A stretch of DNA of 64,000 nt from Paenisporosarcina cavernae (GCF_003595195.1 NZ_CP032418.1:2290001-2354000); one strand, 5' to 3'; positions 35,079 to 44,552 are shown, counted from the stretch's first letter. A program made the numbers and translations. Notes: generated from the letters alone by a model not told the origin.

Positions 35079-36047
35079 TTAAGCCTTCCACCAATTTTCG
35101 TTCGGTAGAGTAGCTCCTTTTGGGTTCCATCGTTCTCCAATTTTAGGAGTTGCCACCTTCACGGCGTGTTGAGTAGCCGCTTCTCTTACTCGAATGACTG
35201 GCTCATTCCAAGGATGAAAGGCAAGTGTAAAGGCACCCCAGTGAACAGGAAGGAGTACGTTTCCTTTAACGTCTAAAAACGCTTGTACGGTTTCTTCTGG
35301 CGTCATATGAATATCTGACCACCGCCAATCGTACTGTCCGCATTCCATGATTGCCACATCAAATGGTCCATATGTTGTACCAATTTCTTTAAAGTGTTGG
35401 CCATACCCGCTATCTCCGCTGTAAAATAACGTATCGCGAGTCCCTTTGATAACCCATGAACACCAAAGCGTGCTATTGCGATCAAACAAACTTCTACCCG
35501 AAAAATGCCTTGCAGGTGCAGCAGAAAATGTCACCTTGTTTATTGTCGAGCTGTCTTCCCACCCATGAACGTGAATGTTCGCTTCGTTAATTCCCCATTT
35601 GGTCAACCGTTTTTCGACGCCTTTTGGGACAAGGTAGACGATGTCTTCATGATTAATTTGCTGAATACTTTTCTTATCCAAATGATCATAGTGATCGTGT
35701 GATAACACAACGACATCTATTTTCGGAAAGTCCTTTACTTGCACAGGATGAGTTGTTGGGTAGCGCTTTGCCCCGAAAAATGAGACGGGAGAAGGGCGCT
35801 TTCCAAGCATTGGATCGACAAGGATGTTCACATTGTCTATCGTAAAGAAAAAGGCAGAATGCCCAAACCATATCATCTCGATGGAATCGTCGTGCTTCGT
35901 TGGAAACGATACCTTTTCAGCATCTAATGGATACTTTGGTCTTTTAGATGGTGTCGTCAAAGAATCTCGAATCATGGAAAAAATTGTTTTCCATCCCATC
36001 GACATCGTTGTTTCTTGCTGATTTTCAAACTTTTCTTTCGTCGTCAT
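35079..36047 (-). CDS. MBL-fold metallo-hydrolase (NAPE-PLD-like)
   Basis: 322 residues. MIWFGHSAFFFTIDNVNILVDPML, the metal motif LSHDHYDHLD, HFSGR, YSGDSGYG and PVHWGAFTLAFHPW place it among UlaG/RomA/NAPE-phospholipase D-like hydrolases of the metallo-beta-lactamase superfamily. AAAGGTG lies 9 nt before the ATG. The substrate (phosphodiester) is inferred from the subfamily only. Confidence 0.92.
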   Translation of the reverse strand: MTTKEKFENQQETTMSMGWKTIFSMIRDSLTTPSKRPKYPLDAEKVSFPTKHDDSIEMIWFGHSAFFFTIDNVNILVDPMLGKRPSPVSFFGAKRYPTTHPVQVKDFPKIDVVVLSHDHYDHLDKKSIQQINHEDIVYLVPKGVEKRLTKWGINEANIHVHGWEDSSTINKVTFSAAPARHFSGRSLFDRNSTLWCSWVIKGTRDTLFYSGDSGYGQHFKEIGTTYGPFDVAIMECGQYDWRWSDIHMTPEETVQAFLDVKGNVLLPVHWGAFTLAFHPWNEPVIRVREAATQHAVKVATPKIGERWNPKGATLPNENWWKA

Positions 36048-36259
36048 TCTTGTATGTCACCTTTTCTCTGGTTAGTACGTGATAGTATGTAGTTGTTTAC
36101 GTCGAAGGAAGCTTCCAAACAAACCCTCCTCTTCCGTATTTTTGTTAATATTCTTACAATTATTATATACTACTAAGTAACTAAACAACGCTATGAAATA
36201 GAAAGAGCGAATCTTTTCACATGCCACAGCCCGTGCACTCCAATTTAATCTCGCAGTTT

Positions 36260-36290
36260 TTGTCGAATAATAGGGAAATTCTGTTATACT
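36260..36290 (+). promoter_or_regulatory. Likely promoter of the GGDEF-EAL gene
   Basis: Extended -10 TGTTATACT (TATACT at 36285-36290) with a weak -35 TTGTCG at 36260, 19 bp away. It is the best promoter-like stretch in the 292-bp gap before the 36340 gene; nothing else is recognised there. Confidence 0.45.
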
Positions 36291-36339
36291 TTTTGTATTT
36301 ACCTATTCTGTATGATTCTAACGAAAATGAGGGATTCTC

Positions 36340-38781
36340 ATGTCATCGTTTAAACCGTCTCTAGCTTCTTTAAAAACCATCTTCCATCACGAGGATTTTC
36401 ATCTGCTATTAGAAAAATTTCCTGAGCCTATTTGTATTTTATCGACAGATGAGGATGAAAAACCTCATCAATTTATTTATGCAAACAAACGCACGGAAGA
36501 GCTTTTCGGCTTCTCCGCTGATTTCATCTGTACGTATACATGGGAAGAAATGTTTGGAATACCGAGGGATGCAGATTTACAAAAGTTCAGTGATAAGTCT
36601 CAGAACACCCCTTATGAATACAAAGAATCCCCTTTAGAAGAAACGATGAAAGGGAAATCGTTAAAAATTAATATCCGTGAAGTGGAAGGCGTGGAAAAAA
36701 AGAAATATATTGTGATGACGATCATTGATACAACCGAACATCAAAAAACTCGTAACGAATTAAAACGAACGACATCTGAATTTGAATCTCTCTTCCTCTA
36801 CAATCCAGATATCCTTTTTTCGATTGATAAAACAGGCTTGTTCACGAATATGAATGTTGCTGGACTTACACGTTTGTCATATTCGACAGAAGAAATTGGC
36901 AAAACAAGCTTCCGAGATTTAATTGTTAAAGAGCATCTTGACCGCACTAACCAGCATTTTTATGAAGTTATTAAAGGTAATGTCCAGGAATTTCAAATAT
37001 GTATTCAAGACAAATTCAAAAACCCCTTTCCCATTGATGTCACGGCAGTGCCAATTATTATTGATCAAGAAATTACCGGCTTAATTGGGATTGCGCGCGA
37101 TATTTCCGAATCCATTGCACTCGATGAGAAACTACGTGCAAGCGAAGAAAGTTACAGAGCTTTATTTGACCACAATATCGATCCTGTACTTACGTTCGAT
37201 TTAGAAGGGAATTTTCTCGCAGTAAATGAAGCGACTGAAACGATTTTAGGAGTACAGCGCGATCAACTAATTGGCGAGCCTTTCCTGCCTTTCATTGACC
37301 CAGAGCTGCACGAAGAGACATGGAATCACTTTTCCAACGTGTTAAAAGGACAACCGTATCAATACGAAACAAGTCTCCATAATGCCGATGGAGAGCAAGT
37401 TCTTCTACATATCACACTCATCCCAGCAATGTTTAACGATACAATTACACACATTCATTGCATCGGAAAAGATGTGACACATCTTCGAAAGCATGAAGAG
37501 CTAATGGAATATATGGCGTACCATGACAATTTGACAGGTCTGGGCAATCAACGACTTTTTAGCAAAACGCTTCAACAACTGATTGATGAACGAGTTCCTT
37601 GCAGTGTATGGATTGTGGACTTAGATCGCTTTAAATTTGTGAATGATCATCTTGGACATGAAGCGGGAGATCGCTTACTAACGGATACTGCAAACCGTAT
37701 TCAGTCTCTTATTGCAGAATTTGGGACGATCTACCGATACGGTGGAGATGAATTCGCCATTCTGATACGAGATATTCCCGATGAAGAACTGACGAATCTT
37801 GCGAAGAAAATTGGACTCGAAATCGCAAAACCATATAACTTAAATGGTTTCCATAGTGTGGTGACTGCAAGTCTTGGTATCAGTAAATTTCCGATTCACG
37901 GAAGTGACCAACATTCACTCGTTCGTGCGGCAGACCATGCGATGTATCACGCAAAACGTCAAGGCAGAAATGCGTTCCAACTATATAACAACGGAATTTC
38001 TGGTTTAGCGACAAGTGATTTTAAAATGGAAAGCCTACTTCGAGAAGCAATCGAAAAAAAGGAATTTGTGCTTCATTACCAACCCCAATACGATGTGAAA
38101 ACCTTGGAAATCCACGGGGTAGAAACACTCATTCGCTGGAATAGTAAAGAGCTTGGAATGGTTTCACCAGCGGACTTCATCCCTCTTGCAGAAGAGACAG
38201 GAACGATTGTCGAAATTGGAGAATGGGTCATTAAAGAGGCATGTCGACAAAATGTGGAGTGGCAACGACGAGGTCTTATGCATGTACCTGTTTCGGTCAA
38301 CTTGTCGTTGCGACAATTCTATCAAGTTAATTTGGTCGACAAAATTGCGGCGATTTTACAGGAAACAGGACTCGCACCTGAGTTATTGATGCTGGAAATA
38401 ACAGAATCGATTGCGATGCAAGAAGATATCGCGATACAAGTATTACAAGACTTAAAAGCGCTTGGCGTATTAATCGCGATGGATGACTTTGGTACAGGTT
38501 ATAGCTCGCTCAAATACTTGCACTCCTTTCCGATCGATCATTTAAAAATCGACCAAGCCTTCACGCAAAATTTAGAAAACAAAGAAGGACTCGCAATTGT
38601 TACAACCATTATCAATCTCGGAAAGAGTTTAGGAATATGCACCGTGGCGGAAGGCGTAGAAACTTCGGAACAATCGAACGTGTTAAAGGAATTAGGATGC
38701 GATATTTACCAAGGATATTATTATGGAAAACCTTTGGAGGCACAAGCTCTTGAAAGGCATGTACAAGGCGGACAGAAATAA
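36340..38781 (+). CDS. PAS-GGDEF-EAL bifunctional cyclic-di-GMP enzyme
   Basis: 813 residues, no membrane span. Three PAS domains (about 20-130, 145-255, 270-385), GGDEF (about 395-545) and EAL (about 555-800). The cyclase motif RYGGDEF is intact (Gly468), but the inhibitory RxxD site is AEFG, so product inhibition is unlikely. In EAL the signature reads ETL rather than EAL (near 594); the Glu is kept, and DDFGTGYSSL is intact, so the phosphodiesterase may work. PAS ligands are unknown. ATG 36340 follows GAGGG. Confidence 0.95.
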   Translation: MSSFKPSLASLKTIFHHEDFHLLLEKFPEPICILSTDEDEKPHQFIYANKRTEELFGFSADFICTYTWEEMFGIPRDADLQKFSDKSQNTPYEYKESPLEETMKGKSLKINIREVEGVEKKKYIVMTIIDTTEHQKTRNELKRTTSEFESLFLYNPDILFSIDKTGLFTNMNVAGLTRLSYSTEEIGKTSFRDLIVKEHLDRTNQHFYEVIKGNVQEFQICIQDKFKNPFPIDVTAVPIIIDQEITGLIGIARDISESIALDEKLRASEESYRALFDHNIDPVLTFDLEGNFLAVNEATETILGVQRDQLIGEPFLPFIDPELHEETWNHFSNVLKGQPYQYETSLHNADGEQVLLHITLIPAMFNDTITHIHCIGKDVTHLRKHEELMEYMAYHDNLTGLGNQRLFSKTLQQLIDERVPCSVWIVDLDRFKFVNDHLGHEAGDRLLTDTANRIQSLIAEFGTIYRYGGDEFAILIRDIPDEELTNLAKKIGLEIAKPYNLNGFHSVVTASLGISKFPIHGSDQHSLVRAADHAMYHAKRQGRNAFQLYNNGISGLATSDFKMESLLREAIEKKEFVLHYQPQYDVKTLEIHGVETLIRWNSKELGMVSPADFIPLAEETGTIVEIGEWVIKEACRQNVEWQRRGLMHVPVSVNLSLRQFYQVNLVDKIAAILQETGLAPELLMLEITESIAMQEDIAIQVLQDLKALGVLIAMDDFGTGYSSLKYLHSFPIDHLKIDQAFTQNLENKEGLAIVTTIINLGKSLGICTVAEGVETSEQSNVLKELGCDIYQGYYYGKPLEAQALERHVQGGQK

Positions 38782-38813
38782 TTTGCCGTCTTTCTGTTGA
38801 AGGGAATAGAAAA

Positions 38814-39143
38814 ATGATACATGCATTGCACTTATTTTTACTCACTGGACTCGCAGAAATTGGAGACGGCTACCTCATTTGGTAATGGCCACGAGAAAAC
38901 AAACCATTGTACTTTGGACTTCTCGGAGGAATTGCGCTTATTTTATATGGCATCATTGCGACATACCACGCTTTCCCAACGTTCGGACGAGTCTATGCTG
39001 CATACGGTGGCGTCTTCATCGTCTTGTCCATACTATGGGGTTGGGGAATCGACAAAAAAACACCGGATCTCTATGACTTGATCGGCGCAGCAATTTGTGT
39101 CGTTGGCGTTTCCGTGATGCTATTTGCCCCTCGCGGAACGTAA
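38814..39143 (+). pseudogene. ynfA: ynfA (UPF0060 small transporter) interrupted by an in-frame TAA
   Basis: The frame from ATG 38814 to TAA 39141-39143 encodes a complete 110-codon YnfA protein: LLTGLAEIGDGYLIW, then TAA at 38883-38885, then WPRENKPLYFGLLGG and the conserved GRVYAAYGGVFIVLS. Relatives have Leu or Gln at the stop position (CAA or TTA would need one change). YnfA proteins have four membrane helices; the stop is in the first loop. AAGGGAA precedes the ATG. Translation from an ATG at 38907 would lack the first helix. Confidence 0.85.
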
Positions 39144-39146
39144 TGG

Positions 39147-39178
39147 AAGAAGAGAAGCAAAAACCTTCTCTTCTTTTT
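39147..39178 (+). terminator. Terminator after the ynfA remnant
   Basis: Stem AAGAAGAGAAG / CTTCTCTTCTT with 7-nt loop, then TTTTTAT; touches the stop of the convergent gene. Confidence 0.88.
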
Positions 39179-40250
39179 ATTCGTCCAATTTTACTCGGTA
39201 AAACTTATCGTCCGTTTCACTCGGCGTTCCTCGACCGTCTGTGTTATTGGAAATGAAATATAAATAATCATCTGCAATCATGACATCACGAACTCGACCA
39301 ACATCTTCCATCACAGCGCGATACATCTCACTTTCTATATCGAATGCAAGGACGGTCGTTCCGCGAAGTGCTGCGACATACAATATGTTGTCATGTAACG
39401 CCATTCCTGAAGGTGCCCACGTTCGATCACTTCCAGAGGTAAAAATTGGAGTGATCATCCCTTCCTCTTCATCCCTTCCTTCGATAACTGGCCATCCGTA
39501 ATTCTTTCCGGGCTCGATTTTGTTAATCTCATCATTTGCTGCTTGTCCGTGCTCACTTGCATACATCGTACCGTCTTCCGCCCACACGAGTCCTTGAGGA
39601 TTTCGATGACCGTAACTATACACATACGAATCGTTAAACGGATTATCTTCTGGAATCGAGCCGTCTACATTCATTCGCAGAATTTTACCTGCGAGCGAGT
39701 CGACATCTTGCGCTAAATCAGGAGTGGAAGCATCTCCAGCCGTTGCATATAATTTCTTATCTGGTCCAATCGCGAGCCTTCCTCCGTGGTGCACATTGCC
39801 ACTGGGAATAGCGTCCACAAGTATCGATGTCTCCGTCCAAGTATTGTCTTCTAGAGACAATTCTACAATCCGATTAAACTGGCTGGAATTCTCTTCATAC
39901 GTATAATAGGCAAACGCTTTTTGTGATGAGTCGAAATCTGGTGCTAAAACAAATCCAAGTAGTCCAGCCTCAGATGCATCGGACAAATCCTTCGAAAGTA
40001 TCACTTTCTGTCTTGTAAGATCCCCGTTTACCACTTTTGCAATTGTTCCATTCCGTTCGGAAATGAAAAACGTCTCTCCATTCTTTTCAATCGACCACGG
40101 AATTTGAAAATTGGTCGCGAGCACTTCCAACTCGTCGTTCCCTTTCGTTTCTTCATCAGTTAGCGGCGTAACATCTTCGAATACATTAATTGGGAAACAG
40201 CCCGATAGAACTACACTAGATGCTACAAATAAAATAAGTACATACTTCAC
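39177..40250 (-). CDS. PQQ-type sugar dehydrogenase lipoprotein
   Basis: 357 residues. Lipoprotein signal KYVLILFVASSVVLSGC, then a six-blade propeller: IPWSIEKNGETFFISERNG, GLLGFVLAPDF, NVHHGGRLAIGPDKKLYATAGD, GKILRMNVDGSIPEDNPF, YGHRNPQGLVW and ASEHGQAANDEINKIE. These are hallmarks of soluble glucose/sorbosone dehydrogenase (YliI-like). GTG 40250 is 8 nt after AAAGGAG. The true cofactor and sugar are not known; many Bacillales members are annotated without proof. Confidence 0.92.
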   Translation of the reverse strand: MKYVLILFVASSVVLSGCFPINVFEDVTPLTDEETKGNDELEVLATNFQIPWSIEKNGETFFISERNGTIAKVVNGDLTRQKVILSKDLSDASEAGLLGFVLAPDFDSSQKAFAYYTYEENSSQFNRIVELSLEDNTWTETSILVDAIPSGNVHHGGRLAIGPDKKLYATAGDASTPDLAQDVDSLAGKILRMNVDGSIPEDNPFNDSYVYSYGHRNPQGLVWAEDGTMYASEHGQAANDEINKIEPGKNYGWPVIEGRDEEEGMITPIFTSGSDRTWAPSGMALHDNILYVAALRGTTVLAFDIESEMYRAVMEDVGRVRDVMIADDYLYFISNNTDGRGTPSETDDKFYRVKLDE

Positions 40251-40392
40251 GTTGCAAGCTCCTTTCCTGTCCTCAAGGATTACCTTTTTTTTCATACTCG
40301 ATATCGACAAGTTGGCTTCTTTCATTGTTTTAAAAAATCGTATCATGAATTGGCATGTCGCGAAAATATCTGGAGTACGGAATGCGGGAATG

Positions 40393-40424
40393 AAAAAACC
40401 CTTCCATCTTTTGTGATGGAAAGG
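40393..40424 (-). terminator. Terminator after the YcxB gene
   Basis: Minus-strand stem CCTTTCCATC / GATGGAAGGG with 6-nt loop, then six T. Confidence 0.9.
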
Positions 40425-40442
40425 TTGGAGAACCACATCTAT

Positions 40443-40952
40443 TTACCTCATCTTATCTAGAACCAAATCTTTTACTTCACGCCACTGTGCGATTTCTTGT
40501 TTCGGCAAAATGTAGGCACTCATCGATGTATTATAGATGTACAGATTATGGTCATCTTCTGTCAGTCGTTGCAGGCTTTGCCAAGATGCAGACGTTTGGC
40601 GACCTTCTGAAATATCCGTGATACCTTCATCAGTTAACGTCATTTCATGGGTTCCCAGAATCCCTTTGCTATCTCCTTCTTGGATAAATTTCTCCGTTCT
40701 CTTTTTGATCGAGCGATAAAAATAACGTGGATAGAAGAGAATCCAAGCTAATCCAAGAATCGCAAAGCCGACAAGTAGATAAGCTAGCGGCATTTCCGTC
40801 ACCCTTGAAAGAACAATTGCTACGAAAAGATACAGGATAGGTATTCCAAATCGTTGTAACTTTAAGGATGTCTGGACAGTTTTCGAGTTTTCTATGTGAT
40901 GCATATTGAATTGTACATATGCCTCTTCCGATAGATGATAGATCAATTTCAT
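40443..40952 (-). CDS. YcxB-like protein
   Basis: 169 residues. Two membrane helices (about 36-72) after a short N-terminal beta region (YHLSEEAYVQFNMHH), then a C-terminal domain with HEMTLTDEGITDISEG and the aromatic LYIYNTSMSAYILPKQ, typical for the YcxB family. Its ATG overlaps the upstream transporter stop by 4 nt (ATGA). Function unknown. Confidence 0.87.
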   Translation of the reverse strand: MKLIYHLSEEAYVQFNMHHIENSKTVQTSLKLQRFGIPILYLFVAIVLSRVTEMPLAYLLVGFAILGLAWILFYPRYFYRSIKKRTEKFIQEGDSKGILGTHEMTLTDEGITDISEGRQTSASWQSLQRLTEDDHNLYIYNTSMSAYILPKQEIAQWREVKDLVLDKMR

Positions 40953-41923
40953 ACTATTTCTCCTCCACTTTTAGCGATAGAATTTAATGGTTTTCGACTG
41001 TAGTTGCTATGTATGATCATTCCTACTACGACTAGTAACATTCCACCCCATGCTAGCGAAGAAGGAAATGCTATGGAAAGTAACCATATCTCCCCGCCTA
41101 ATGCAAAGAGCACTTCTAATGATTGAGTTGCTTCCACGGCTGCTAATTTCGTCATATCACCTCGGACAAGATCGGTCGCCATAAAAAATAAGACAGTGGC
41201 AATGACACCAGAAAATACTGCAACTAAAAATGATTGGGAAACTTGCGACAGAGATGGTGGACCTACAGTGTTTGCGCCAACTATTGCAAGCACTACCCAA
41301 AATGGTAGACTTGCGATTGTCATTCCGAGGACGCGCTGATAGGCATCGATTCTCCCATCACAAACCTCCATCATTTTCCGGTTCCCAAGAGGATAGGAAA
41401 AGGAAGCGATTAGAACTGGAAAGAGTCCAAATACGAGCTGTTTTGTCGGAATTGTCTCTGCATGTTCTAGTTGCATGAGCACAATACCAAGTAGCATCAC
41501 AGAAGAGAACGCTACGCCCCGCCACGCAATTTTATGCCGCACTTTCGCTTGGCCACTTTTCGTTTCCAACGTCGTAAAGAACAACGGTGCGAGAAACGCT
41601 CCCGATACAATTGTGACTTGCCACGTCCCTGCGATTAACCAACCGGGAGCATACGCAGCCGCAAACGTAATCGGTGCGTAAAACAAACCGAAACCGACAA
41701 AACTCCAGACTAACCACTGAACGGGATCTCGCTTCATTTCCATAAAAAGAGCACACAAATTTCTACGCAGCCCGACTAAAAGAAGTAGAAGTGGCACCAT
41801 GAAAAAATAGCGAAGAGACGCACTCCACAACCAACTACCTCCCGCTTCTTCCATCGAGGCATTTAACACAAACGTCACCGCGAAAAAGAGCGATGCAAAG
41901 ACACCAAGTATAATAGGACGCAT
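40949..41923 (-). CDS. EmrE/DMT-type multidrug efflux transporter family protein
   Basis: 324 residues, about ten membrane helices, matching the Bacillales 'multidrug resistance efflux transporter' family (VFASLFFAVTFVLNASMEEAGGSW reduced to SLFFAVTFVLN, SLRYFFMVP, FGLFYAPITFAAAYAPGW). GGGGG sits about 10 nt before the ATG at 41923. It shares an operon with the YcxB-like gene. Substrate unproven. Confidence 0.88.
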   Translation of the reverse strand: MRPIILGVFASLFFAVTFVLNASMEEAGGSWLWSASLRYFFMVPLLLLLVGLRRNLCALFMEMKRDPVQWLVWSFVGFGLFYAPITFAAAYAPGWLIAGTWQVTIVSGAFLAPLFFTTLETKSGQAKVRHKIAWRGVAFSSVMLLGIVLMQLEHAETIPTKQLVFGLFPVLIASFSYPLGNRKMMEVCDGRIDAYQRVLGMTIASLPFWVVLAIVGANTVGPPSLSQVSQSFLVAVFSGVIATVLFFMATDLVRGDMTKLAAVEATQSLEVLFALGGEIWLLSIAFPSSLAWGGMLLVVVGMIIHSNYSRKPLNSIAKSGGEIV

Positions 41924-41996
41924 ACCCAAAATCCCCCAACAACTTATTGTTTCTATTATAGACATAGAAAATAACTGTATGATAGATGGTGGAACG

Positions 41997-42039
41997 AAAA
42001 AAATCCCTTTGCCAAGTGATCAGCCCGGCAAAGGGATTT
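41997..42039 (-). terminator. Terminator after the acidic repeat protein gene
   Basis: Minus-strand stem AAATCCCTTTGCC / GGCAAAGGGATTT (perfect 13 bp) then a T run. Confidence 0.93.
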
Positions 42040-42084
42040 AGGATTGAATGTCATGTAAAACGTGCATTCAATCAACTATTCTTA

Positions 42085-43410
42085 TTATCGCAGTGATAAG
42101 AATCCTGCATGGTGATTAGATTCTTCCTCCATCACCATGAAGTTTACGCCAACCCCTAAATCAATAGCAGACATAAACGACGAATTGTTATCCATAGAAG
42201 CTGCACCACCAGAGACACCTAAGTCAGTTGCTAAACCAAATTGATCCTCCGATAAGCCAACATCCATCGCATTGGTTACATCTGCAAAAAGAGAAGTTGC
42301 TTCTTCCTCTTCTTCATTGGAAAGATTGACTCCAAGATCTGTCATAGATGAAAGATCACTTTTTGTCTCTTCTTCATTACTGATAAAAGAACCAGAAAGT
42401 GTGTTCATAAGGGAAGCATCAGCATTTGTTGAAGAATCTTCATCTTCAAAAGCTGTACCGATTGTTCCTCCAGTAACCGATTTAAACGAGCTCATTGTTT
42501 CATCTTCATTCGATTCAAATGAACCCATCACATCGTTCATTACATTCCCTTGAACGGACGAATAGCTATCTTCATCTTGAGCACTAAAACCAACCGCTGC
42601 ATCTGTTTCATTTGAAACGTCTGTTGTGATTTCATCTTCATTTACCATCACGTCAGCGTTCGTGTCGTTTGAAGCCTCTGCTTCAACTGAGTTATCTTCG
42701 TCCTCAGTCATCACGCCTACTGCTGCATCCGTTTCATTGGAAACGTCTGTTGTGATTTCATCTTCATTTACCATCACGTCAGCTTTCGTATCGTTGGAAG
42801 CTGTTGCTCCTGCTGCTAGTGATTTGTCTTCACCTTCAGCCATTACACCTACTGCTGCATCCGTTTCATTGGAAACGTCTGTTGTGATTTCATCTTCATT
42901 TACCATCACGTCAGCGTTCGTGTCGTTTGAAGCTGTTGCTCCTGCATCTAGTGAGTTGTCTTCGTCCTCACTCATCACGCCTACTGCTGCATCCGTTTCA
43001 TTGGAAACGTCGATAACGATGTCGTCTTCATTCACCATCACATCAGCGTTCGTGTCAGTTGAAGCTTCTGCTTCTAGTGAGTTGTCTTCCTCTTCAGCCA
43101 TCACACCTACTGCTGCATCCGTTTCATTTGAAATGTCAGAAGAGATGTCATCTTCATTCACCATCACATCAGCGTTCGTGTCAGTTGAAGCTTCTGCTTG
43201 AACATCATCATTTTCAAGTTGGAAATCAACTGAATTCAAAATTGACGTTACGACGGAATCATCGTTACCGTTGCTAAAAATCGAAAGATTTGTTTCCTCA
43301 TTATTTTTAACCATCGTATCGTTTTCTGCTGCAAATGTTGCATGTCCTGCAGCCAAGGTTCCTAGTGTCATAGCTCCTGCTAACGTAAGTGTACGTAATG
43401 TATTTTTCAT
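42085..43410 (-). CDS. Secreted acidic repeat protein, unknown function
   Basis: 441 residues. Signal peptide MKNTLRTLTLAGAMTLGTLA ending AAGHATFAAEN. Then a leader of about 40 residues and five near-identical repeats of 42-44 residues: each holds ADVMVNEDEI, a DVSNETDAAVGVM core and an EDED turn. Three looser copies follow (SNEDETMSSF, SNEEETKSDL, SEDQFGLATD), and the C-terminus ends MVMEEESNHHAGFL. It is extremely rich in Asp, Glu, Asn and Thr with few Lys. The upstream AAGGAG supports the ATG at 43410. No sorting signal or catalytic motif. It pairs with the secreted protein upstream. It resembles no family I know. Confidence 0.85.
   Translation of the reverse strand: MKNTLRTLTLAGAMTLGTLAAGHATFAAENDTMVKNNEETNLSIFSNGNDDSVVTSILNSVDFQLENDDVQAEASTDTNADVMVNEDDISSDISNETDAAVGVMAEEEDNSLEAEASTDTNADVMVNEDDIVIDVSNETDAAVGVMSEDEDNSLDAGATASNDTNADVMVNEDEITTDVSNETDAAVGVMAEGEDKSLAAGATASNDTKADVMVNEDEITTDVSNETDAAVGVMTEDEDNSVEAEASNDTNADVMVNEDEITTDVSNETDAAVGFSAQDEDSYSSVQGNVMNDVMGSFESNEDETMSSFKSVTGGTIGTAFEDEDSSTNADASLMNTLSGSFISNEEETKSDLSSMTDLGVNLSNEEEEEATSLFADVTNAMDVGLSEDQFGLATDLGVSGGAASMDNNSSFMSAIDLGVGVNFMVMEEESNHHAGFLSLR
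42568..43197 (-). repeat. Five 126-132-bp coding repeats
   Basis: DNA units of about 126-132 bp encode the five 42-44-residue repeats; long stretches such as TTTACCATCACGTCAGC recur almost unchanged in the plus-strand sequence, indicating recent expansion or gene conversion. Confidence 0.9.
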
Positions 43411-43446
43411 CCTTATATTCTCTCCTTCTTTTTTCATTAGATTAAA

Positions 43447-44325
43447 TTAGTTGTTTATGAAAAAAGAAAGAGTTTGTGGTGGCTGAGACGGCGGTGCGTT
43501 CATCCACTGGTCATACATCACTCGACTTTGCTCGGCAAGTTGAACTTGGACAGTCGTTTCAAGCGCTAGTTCATTTGGTAATGTTCCAACAAAAATGGAA
43601 CTAGAGGTAGCTGAACCTCCAATTGAACTTTGTCCTTGTTGAAAGCCACCTGACAATGGGGATGGTTGGATTCCTATTTCCTTCTGGCGATGCCAGTCCA
43701 TTGAATCAATTGGAACTTTCACAGGATTCGCTTCTTCTCGCTTCGCGATCGGCTGTGTTTCCTTCGCAACTACCTTATCTTCCATCAGTCTAAGTTTACT
43801 TACAGGTACCGTTTTCTCCACATTTTCTGGATTTTTTAGAGGCATACTCGGATTTTCAACCTGTTCATCCTGTTGTACGAATGGTTCTTCTTCAACAGAT
43901 GGTGTTGAAACATCAATCGATATACGCTCTTTCGAATCAGGATCTGCATCCATCACAGGTGTCTCCACTTGAACAGTGGAAGGAGAAACCTTCGTTTCTA
44001 CTACTGGTGTATCCACTGTCACTTGGATATCAGGAGTCGCCTCAATCTCTGCAATTGGCGTTGAAACCTGTATCCCTTTTTCAGAAGTGGTCTTCACATC
44101 CGCCACAGGAGTAGAAATCGAAATTTCCTCATCTGTTGTAACGGAAATGACATCTGTTTCCACCGTTATATCTGGTGTCGCTATTTCTACCGTTTCAGTT
44201 GTTTCGTTCACTATAGTAGAAACAGGTTCTGTTACAGAAGACAATAATCCTTCAGCTCCTGCCGTTTGTGGAACGAACCATAAAGTAGAAAGTGCAATCG
44301 TTGTCCCGAAAAGTAGTTTTCGCAC
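43447..44325 (-). CDS. Secreted TP-repeat protein, unknown function
   Basis: 292 residues. Signal peptide RKLLFGTTIALSTLWFVPQ with cleavage near TAGA-EG. Residues 45-145 repeat an amphipathic strand with TP(V/I): ATPDI (49), STPVA (71), STPIA (88), DTPVV (105), ETPVM (121), STPSV (140), about 17 residues apart. A Lys/Glu-rich middle and a C-terminus with GGFQQGQSSIGGSATSSS and NAPPSQPPQTLSF follow. The start is GTG 44325, 8 nt after GGAGGTGA. It is the first gene of a two-gene unit with the acidic repeat protein (36 bp between). No function recognised. Confidence 0.8.
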   Translation of the reverse strand: MRKLLFGTTIALSTLWFVPQTAGAEGLLSSVTEPVSTIVNETTETVEIATPDITVETDVISVTTDEEISISTPVADVKTTSEKGIQVSTPIAEIEATPDIQVTVDTPVVETKVSPSTVQVETPVMDADPDSKERISIDVSTPSVEEEPFVQQDEQVENPSMPLKNPENVEKTVPVSKLRLMEDKVVAKETQPIAKREEANPVKVPIDSMDWHRQKEIGIQPSPLSGGFQQGQSSIGGSATSSSIFVGTLPNELALETTVQVQLAEQSRVMYDQWMNAPPSQPPQTLSFFINN

Positions 44326-44552
44326 GCAGTCTGTCACCTCCCTTCCACATCAACTTGATTACTATACAGAAAGTAAACGGTCCATTTTGAAAAGAGGATT
44401 AGTTTTTTGAGTAAATTAAGAAAATAGTCATAAAAAGATTTGTTATGCATGGGTTATAGCTCATAATCTTCTAATAAAATTCAATATGTATGAGAGAGTT
44501 TTGATAAAAAAATTCAATTCATAAAGTATAATCTATGTGAATACCGAACAAA

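Noticed and set aside
42626-43201. Long plus-strand frame of 191 codons antisense to the repeat protein
   Set aside because: It is the mirror of the repeated codons on the other strand; Ser/Thr/Val runs and no ribosome site.
43976-44410. Plus-strand frame of 144 codons
   Set aside because: Shadow of the TP-repeat protein; no start context.
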